Assembly (NCBI GenBank): GCA_019261985.1
Contig: JAFAQY010000025.1
Span: 1-43,713, forward strand
DNA length: 43,713 nucleotides
Origin: Bryobacterales bacterium
GTDB taxonomy: Bacteria > Acidobacteriota > Terriglobia > Bryobacterales > Bryobacteraceae
Direction: 5' to 3'
The translations under genes and the position numbers were made by a program. The notes beneath the pieces were generated by a model. It was not told the DNA's origin and did not search any database. It worked only from the letters and a program-made list of their open reading frames with translations. Shown piece after piece: positions 39,287-43,713 of this stretch; position 1 is the stretch's first letter, and every line of letters starts with the position of its first letter.

Positions 39287-39300
39287 CGCTTCCACGACAC

Positions 39301-40416
39301 ATGATCTTAATGAACGATTTCCGCCGCCAGTGGGACGATATCCGCGACTCTGCGATGGAAGCGTTTCGCGTGACGGGGGAAAGCGGCTGGTACATCCTTG
39401 GCGGCGAGGTTCGCGCGTTTGAACAAGAGCTGGCTGCGTCGGAGGGAAGGAAGCACGCCGTCGGCGTCGCCAGCGGGCTGGATGCGATCGAGATCGCGCT
39501 GAAAGTGCTGGGCTGCCAGTCGGGCGACTCCGTGCTGACAACCCCGCTGTCCGCCTTCGCCACCACGCTGGCGATTCTGAAGCTTGGCGGCGTCCCCGTT
39601 TTTGTCGATACCGACGCGTATGGCCAAATCGATCTGGACCGCTGCCGCGACCTGCTCTGGAGACGGCCGGACATCCGCTATTTCGTGCCGGTGCATCTAT
39701 ACGGTCATGCTCTTGACGGAGCCAGGCTGAAAGCCATCCGAGATCAATTTCCCTTGCACATTGTCGAGGACTGCGCGCAGTCAATCGGTGCGCGCTGGCG
39801 CGGCGAGCCTGCCGGAACAGGCCAAATGGCCGCCACCAGTTTCTATCCGACAAAAAATCTCGGAGCGATGGGCGATGGCGGCGCGATCTTGACCGATCGC
39901 CCGGAGCTACATGCGCGGGCCGCCGCTCTGCGCGATTACGGACAAACCGCCAAGTACCGGCACGAATTCATCGGCTCTAACAGCCGCTTGGATGAGGTGC
40001 AAGCCGCGCTGCTCCGGCGTGTGATGCTGCCCAAGCTGGAAGGCTGGATCGCGCGGCGGCGCGACATTGCGCGGACTTATCTCACTGGAATAAGCAATCC
40101 CTTGGTGCGCTGTATAGGGGCGCCGGAGGGGTCGGAATCCAACTGGCACCTGTTTCCTGTCGTTGCCCCCGCGGATAAGAAGCGCGCTTTTATGGATTAC
40201 CTGAAAAGCAGCGGCATAGAGTCCGGCGAGCATTATCCAGCGATCATCCCCCAACAGCCGGCGATGGCTCACGTGGCCTTCGAGTTTGCGGACGATTGCT
40301 CGATGGCGCGAAGCATTGCCGCCGGCGAAGTAAGCCTGCCAATTCATCCGTATCTGACATCCGGTGAGGCGGAGCGAGTGGTGGAAGTGGTGAACGCATG
40401 GAATGGCGCCGACTAG
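39301..40416 (+). CDS. DegT/DnrJ/EryC1/StrS family aminotransferase
   Basis: A 371-residue PLP enzyme of the sugar aminotransferase family. It has the family's YILGGEVRAFEQELAA start, GVASGLDAIEIAL, TTPLSAFATTLAI, FVPVHLYGHA, VEDCAQSIGA, the PLP-lysine in SFYPTKNLGAMGDGGAI, and NSRLDEVQAALL. Such enzymes transaminate keto-sugar nucleotides for O-antigen, exopolysaccharide or secondary metabolite sugars. No other sugar-nucleotide genes are next to it. The start is ATG 39301, or ATG 39310; a heptamer repeat array lies directly upstream in place of a clear ribosome binding site. Confidence 0.93.
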   Translation: MILMNDFRRQWDDIRDSAMEAFRVTGESGWYILGGEVRAFEQELAASEGRKHAVGVASGLDAIEIALKVLGCQSGDSVLTTPLSAFATTLAILKLGGVPVFVDTDAYGQIDLDRCRDLLWRRPDIRYFVPVHLYGHALDGARLKAIRDQFPLHIVEDCAQSIGARWRGEPAGTGQMAATSFYPTKNLGAMGDGGAILTDRPELHARAAALRDYGQTAKYRHEFIGSNSRLDEVQAALLRRVMLPKLEGWIARRRDIARTYLTGISNPLVRCIGAPEGSESNWHLFPVVAPADKKRAFMDYLKSSGIESGEHYPAIIPQQPAMAHVAFEFADDCSMARSIAAGEVSLPIHPYLTSGEAERVVEVVNAWNGAD

Positions 40417-40418
40417 TA

Positions 40419-40497
40419 CTGCACAGCCCGCTGTGGGGCAGGCTGCCAGCCTGTGGCGGGCTTCAGCCCGCCAGTGCCGTTACGTGAAGTTCTGCAA
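40419..40497 (+). repeat. REP/MITE-like repeat, subtype 1, upstream of the first Uma2 gene
   Basis: Contains CAGCCCGCTGTGGGGCAG, GCTGCCAGCCTGTGGCGGGCT, the hairpin GGCGGGCTTCAGCCCGCC and the tail GTTACGTGAAGTTCTGCA. It begins 2 nt after the stop of the aminotransferase gene. Its right end passes directly into the leader of the Uma2 gene, ending about 21 nt before the ATG. Confidence 0.8.
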
Positions 40498-40517
40498 TTA
40501 AGCACTAAAATCGAGGT

Positions 40518-41141
40518 ATGCCGTCTGAGCTGTTAGAAATGCCATCGCCCGCTGAGTCACCGCGAACGAAGCGTTGGACGCGCCAGGAGTGCCAAATTAT
40601 TGAATCCGTAGGCTTGTTCGCGGGAAAGAAGTTTGAGCTTATTGACGGAGAGTTGATCAGCACGATGGGGAAGAACAGCCCACATGTCATTACGGTCGTC
40701 TTGGTTCACAAATGGCTAGGAGAGATTTTCGGATTGTTGCAAGTGCAGCAGGAGGCCTCGATTGACGTCGCCACGCAGGATAACGATTTAAACGAACCGG
40801 AGCCTGATCTGGTCGTTTTGCGTCAGCCCCGGACGCGGTATACCGAAAATCCGCAGCCGCACGATGTGCTCCTCCTGGTCGAAGTCTCAGACACAACGCT
40901 TCGGTTCGATCTCAAACAGAAAGCGCGACTCTACGCACGCGCCGGAATCCTCGACTATTGGGTCTTGGATGTCAATCAGCGTCGGCTGATTGTTCATCGC
41001 GAACCTAAGGACGGTAACTATACGTCTGTGCTGGTTTACGGAGCGGAAGAAACCATTGCGCCCCTAGCCGCGCCAAAATCGCCGTTTCGCGTTGCCGCGC
41101 TTTTGAGGAGTGAGGACGAGGTCGCACGAGTGGTGGAGTAG
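40518..41141 (+). CDS. Uma2 family (DUF820) PD-(D/E)XK-type protein, full length
   Basis: A 207-residue protein of the Uma2 family, which has a restriction-endonuclease-like fold. Recognisable blocks: FELIDGEL, HKWLGEIFG, the active-site NEPEPDLVV (D97), VEVSDTT (E122), then DLKQKARLYARAGILDYWVLD (Lys near 133-135). Biological role unknown; Uma2 genes occur in many copies in cyanobacteria and some Acidobacteria. A GAGGT directly touches the ATG, too close for a normal ribosome binding site; a second in-frame ATG lies at 40539. It has a shortened paralogue immediately downstream and a REP-like repeat immediately upstream. Confidence 0.85.
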   Translation: MPSELLEMPSPAESPRTKRWTRQECQIIESVGLFAGKKFELIDGELISTMGKNSPHVITVVLVHKWLGEIFGLLQVQQEASIDVATQDNDLNEPEPDLVVLRQPRTRYTENPQPHDVLLLVEVSDTTLRFDLKQKARLYARAGILDYWVLDVNQRRLIVHREPKDGNYTSVLVYGAEETIAPLAAPKSPFRVAALLRSEDEVARVVE

Positions 41142-41208
41142 GTGTAGGGCAGGCTGCCAGCCTGCGGCGGGCTTCAGCCCGCCTGTGCAGTCACGTAAAG
41201 TTCTGCAT
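41142..41208 (+). repeat. REP/MITE-like repeat, subtype 1, between the two Uma2 genes
   Basis: GTGTAGGGCAGGCTGCCAGC, then CCTGCGGCGGGCT, the hairpin GGCGGGCTTCAGCCCGCC and the tail GTCACGTAAAGTTCTGCA. It starts directly after the stop of the first Uma2 gene and leads into the second one. The leader TTAAGCACTAAAATCGAGGT and the first codons are almost identical to those of the first copy, so repeat and gene were duplicated as one unit. Confidence 0.82.
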
Positions 41209-41228
41209 TTAAGCACTAAAATCGAGGT

Positions 41229-41672
41229 ATGCCGTCTGAGCTGTTAGGAATGCCCTCGCCCGCCGAAACGCCGCGAACGAAGCCATGGACGCGGGAAGAG
41301 TGCGAGCGCCTGAGCTCGATGGGCTTCTTCGCCGGCCAGCACTTGGAGCTGATCGACGGAGAGTTAATCGACAAGATGGGCAAGAATAGCCCGCATACCA
41401 ATAGCGTGTTGTTGTTACATAAGTGGCTGGTGAGCGTGTTTGAAGTGTCGGACACAACACTTGATTTTGACGTTAAGAAGGCGCGACTCTACGCGCGGGC
41501 CGGGATTCCGGATTATTGGGTTTTGGATGTAAACAATCGCCGCTTGATCGTACATCGCGAGCCCAACGCCGGCCGCTACGCTTCGGTGCTCGCTTACGGA
41601 CAAGACGAGATCGTCGCGCCTTTGGCCGCGCCTCAAGCTCTGTTTCGCGTTGCGGCCGCGTTTGAGGAGTGA
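41229..41672 (+). CDS. Uma2 family protein with internal in-frame deletion
   Basis: A 147-residue paralogue of the gene at 40518. Residues 1-71 align with the first copy without gaps, then the counterpart of residues 72-121 is missing, removing 50 residues with the active-site PEPDLVV block, and alignment resumes at EVSDTT and continues to the end (one further residue lost near the DVKKARL segment). The frame is kept. Without the catalytic Asp it cannot be a normal nuclease; it is either a decaying gene or has a different, non-catalytic role. Its stop is directly followed by the GTG of the UvrC-like gene, with GAGGAG of its last codons acting as the ribosome binding site. Confidence 0.8.
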   Translation: MPSELLGMPSPAETPRTKPWTREECERLSSMGFFAGQHLELIDGELIDKMGKNSPHTNSVLLLHKWLVSVFEVSDTTLDFDVKKARLYARAGIPDYWVLDVNNRRLIVHREPNAGRYASVLAYGQDEIVAPLAAPQALFRVAAAFEE

Positions 41673-42764
41673 GTGCGCGAACCCGCAAACGCGCGGCCTG
41701 AGGATATCGACCAAATCCCCGACCGCCCTGCTGTTTTCCTCTTGTGGGCGAGCGCAGGCAAACCTTATTTAGCAAAAACCGCGCTGCTTCGCCGCCGGCT
41801 GAAGCGGCTGATTTCAGACCGCGATCGCATCTCGCGCGTCTTGAACCTGCGCGGAGTCGCGGACCGCATTGAATATTGGCCTACCGGATCGCAGCTCGAA
41901 TCGGCGCTAATTCACCTGGAGCTCGCGAAGCAGTATTTTCCCGAGGATTGGCAGCGCATCACGCGCCTGCGCTCGCCCACTTTCCTGCGGCTGACGCTCG
42001 ATAATCCATTCCCTCGAACGATGATCACCACGCGTCTTGGGAGCGGATTGTCCTACGGCCCATTTCCTAGCCGCGCTGCCGCCGAGCGCTTTCAGGGCGA
42101 GCTGCTGGACCTTTTCCAACTTCGCCGCTGCGAGGACAATCTGAGTCCTTCTCTACATCACACCGGCTGCATTTACGGTGAGATGAACCGCTGCCTGCGG
42201 CCGTGCCAGCAGGCCGTTTCGACCGAGGAGTATCGCGCGGAAACCACGCGTGTCGAGCAGTTTCTGCGAACCGCCGGGTCGTCGTTGAAAGAGAGCACCG
42301 AAGCCGCCCGCGATCGCATGAGCGGCGATATGCAGTTTGAAGAAGCCGCGCGGCTGCATCAGCGCCTGACACGTATCTCGGAAGTGCAAACTCTTTCGGG
42401 CGAGTTGGCGCGATCTCTCGACCGGCTGAACGGCATCGCGATTACGCCCTCGGCCGAACCCGAAACCGTTGAGCTTTGGTTTATGACATCCGGCGAATGG
42501 CGGCAGCCCGTGTGCATGAATCTTTCAGAAAGCGCGGGTGCCGGAATGTCGCTTGATCGAAGAGTGCGCGAGCTCGCGGCGGGCATGCCGCAATCCGGCA
42601 AGCCGAATCCCGATCACATCTCGATCCTTGCGCGCTGGCACGGCTCGAGCTGGCGGGATGGCGAGTGGCTCGGCTTCGATGAATTTGCGAAGCTGCCATA
42701 CCGGCGGTTGGTAAATGCAATCGGGCGGGTAGCGAAGCTGGCGCATTCGGGTGCGCCGTCATGA
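41673..42764 (+). CDS. UvrC-like protein without the C-terminal nuclease half
   Basis: A 363-residue protein similar to the first half of the excinuclease subunit UvrC. Residues ~15-95 fit a degraded GIY-YIG domain (DRPAVFLLWASAGKPYLAKTALLRRRLKRL). The UvrC-type cysteine cluster is CIYGEMNRCLRPC (C166, C174, C178), followed by a UVR-like helix pair (MQFEEAARLHQRLTRISEVQ). The RNase H-like endonuclease and helix-hairpin-helix domains are absent and the C-terminus is unrecognised. It is therefore not a full repair nuclease; a Cho-like or regulatory role is possible. GTG start with GAGGAG upstream, coupled to the truncated Uma2 gene and overlapping the DUF58 gene by 4 nt (ATGA). Confidence 0.75.
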   Translation: MREPANARPEDIDQIPDRPAVFLLWASAGKPYLAKTALLRRRLKRLISDRDRISRVLNLRGVADRIEYWPTGSQLESALIHLELAKQYFPEDWQRITRLRSPTFLRLTLDNPFPRTMITTRLGSGLSYGPFPSRAAAERFQGELLDLFQLRRCEDNLSPSLHHTGCIYGEMNRCLRPCQQAVSTEEYRAETTRVEQFLRTAGSSLKESTEAARDRMSGDMQFEEAARLHQRLTRISEVQTLSGELARSLDRLNGIAITPSAEPETVELWFMTSGEWRQPVCMNLSESAGAGMSLDRRVRELAAGMPQSGKPNPDHISILARWHGSSWRDGEWLGFDEFAKLPYRRLVNAIGRVAKLAHSGAPS

Positions 42765-43713
42765 CGGGCCTCGGCAAAATCTGGCGTGAGCTGCGCCTTG
42801 CGTTTTCACAGGGCCGCCAGCATGTCACGCGCGCGGGCATGGCCTTTACCGCAGCGTTGCTGCTCGTGGCGCTGGCCGCATTTTTGTCCGCCAACAATCT
42901 GCTGTTCCTGATTCTCGCCGCGATGTTTTCCACTTTCCTGATCGCCGGGTTCGTCAGCAAATTGGGGCTGGCCGGGCTGGAGCTGGATTTGCTCCTGCCC
43001 GAGCACATCTCCGCGCGGCGGAAGTTGCGGGCAGGCATTCGCGTCAAAAACGTCAAGAAATGGATCGCCTCCTTCAGCATCCATCTCGCGGGAGCGGCCG
43101 AAAGCGGGTTCGATTCGATCCTCTATTTCCCCGTAATTCCGGGCGGAGCGACTCTCGAAGAATCGGTCACGATCTATTTCCCCCGGCGCGGAGCCCAGCG
43201 CGAGCGCAGTTTTCAGTTCTCCACGCGCTTCCCGTTCGGATTCGCTGAGCGGCGGGAAATGGTAACGCTGCGCCACGAAATCGTCATATATCCCTGCCTG
43301 GACCCGCAGCCTGGGTTCGAGGAGCTGCTCGAATCCGTCACGGGCGAGATCGAGGCGAGGCAGCGCGGACGCGGTCACGATTTCTACCGCATCCGCCCCT
43401 ACGAAGCCTTCGAGAATGCTCATCACGTGGATTGGAAAGCGACCGCTCACACCGGTAGTCTGCAGGTCCGCGAGTTCGCGCGCGACCAGGACTGGCGCGT
43501 AGTCGTCTATCTCGATCTGATCGCCCCTCCAGGCGCGGAGTGGTTCGAAAGGGCGGTCGAATGCTGCGCGTTCCTAACCCATCGCTTGGCCGGAAAGGGC
43601 GTCCACGTGCGGTTCCGCACCCAGGAATTCGATGTCACCGTGCCGCGGGAAGGCGATATACACGCTGTCCTCAAGTACCTAGCATTGGTGACGCCGAAAC
43701 AGGACAAAATGCC
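42761..43713 (+). CDS. DUF58 domain membrane protein (cut by window end)
   Basis: At least 317 residues, open to the right edge. Starts at an ATG overlapping the previous stop. Two transmembrane helices near residues 25-70 (AGMAFTAALLLVALAAFLSANNLLFLILAAMFSTFLIAGF). The later segment FYRIRPYEAFENAHHVDWKATAHTGSLQVREFARDQDWRVVVYLD carries the DUF58 hallmark (HVDWKATA, then REFARDQ). DUF58 proteins usually sit next to MoxR-type ATPases and von Willebrand-type proteins; such genes may lie beyond the window. The function is unknown in detail. Confidence 0.88.
   Translation, partial: MTGLGKIWRELRLAFSQGRQHVTRAGMAFTAALLLVALAAFLSANNLLFLILAAMFSTFLIAGFVSKLGLAGLELDLLLPEHISARRKLRAGIRVKNVKKWIASFSIHLAGAAESGFDSILYFPVIPGGATLEESVTIYFPRRGAQRERSFQFSTRFPFGFAERREMVTLRHEIVIYPCLDPQPGFEELLESVTGEIEARQRGRGHDFYRIRPYEAFENAHHVDWKATAHTGSLQVREFARDQDWRVVVYLDLIAPPGAEWFERAVECCAFLTHRLAGKGVHVRFRTQEFDVTVPREGDIHAVLKYLALVTPKQDKM

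Overview
The window looks like a chromosomal segment of an Acidobacteriota genome, most likely from the Solibacter/Bryobacter side of the phylum. The reasons are a TIGR03435 'soil-associated' secreted protein, an acidobacterial duplicated orphan permease (ADOP), two Oar-like outer-membrane receptors with an N-terminal carboxypeptidase-regulatory-like domain, winged-helix regulators with membrane tails, and uniformly moderate-to-high G+C. No prophage, intact insertion sequence, CRISPR array, rRNA or tRNA was recognised.

Layout. 1-5014: branched-chain aminotransferase, a histone-like acidic/basic protein, a small unknown gene divergent from a HipA-like kinase, and a fused homocysteine methyltransferase/methylenetetrahydrofolate reductase. 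5236-9526: a minus-strand three-gene operon (secreted protein, CDP-alcohol phosphatidyltransferase, GtrA-type membrane protein), facing a membrane-anchored winged-helix regulator and a radical SAM enzyme. 9559-16130: an Oar-like receptor, a TIGR03435 protein and a PQQ alcohol dehydrogenase with the lanthanide-type Asp-Tyr-Asp motif. 16146-20651: YggU-like protein, M20 dipeptidase, MurJ flippase and a TPR protein. 20654-27453: GH51 arabinofuranosidase, a decayed IS21 istB remnant, a secreted protein, an ADOP permease, a zinc-ribbon protein, FabD and a ribbon-helix-helix antitoxin followed by a broken PIN toxin. 27717-34129: a membrane spermidine-synthase-like protein, a second Oar-like receptor, a secreted Cys/His protein and riboflavin synthase. 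34213-39123: a tight minus-strand operon of OmpR-type regulator, single-domain receiver, outer-membrane porin-like protein, cupredoxin and sensor kinase. 39301-43713: a DegT-type aminotransferase, two Uma2 genes (the second with an internal deletion), a UvrC-like protein lacking the usual C-terminal nuclease half, and the start of a DUF58 protein.

Two families of small repeats overlay the genes. The first is a palindromic REP/MITE-like element of about 60-90 bp, in nine recognisable copies belonging to two subtypes. It usually lies directly behind stop codons. One copy interrupts the PIN toxin remnant, and one lies directly in front of each Uma2 gene. The second is a heptameric tandem array of consensus CTGAWAR (CTGA, then mostly T, A or G, then A-purine). 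It occurs twice, each time ending 14-19 nt before a start codon and in the same orientation relative to the gene.

The best candidates for undescribed biology are the porin/cupredoxin/two-component operon, the repeat + Uma2 module that has been duplicated, the heptamer arrays in translation-initiation regions, and the lipid-head-group-like operon at 5236-7141. All assignments come from reading the sequence and recalling family motifs; no database search was run.
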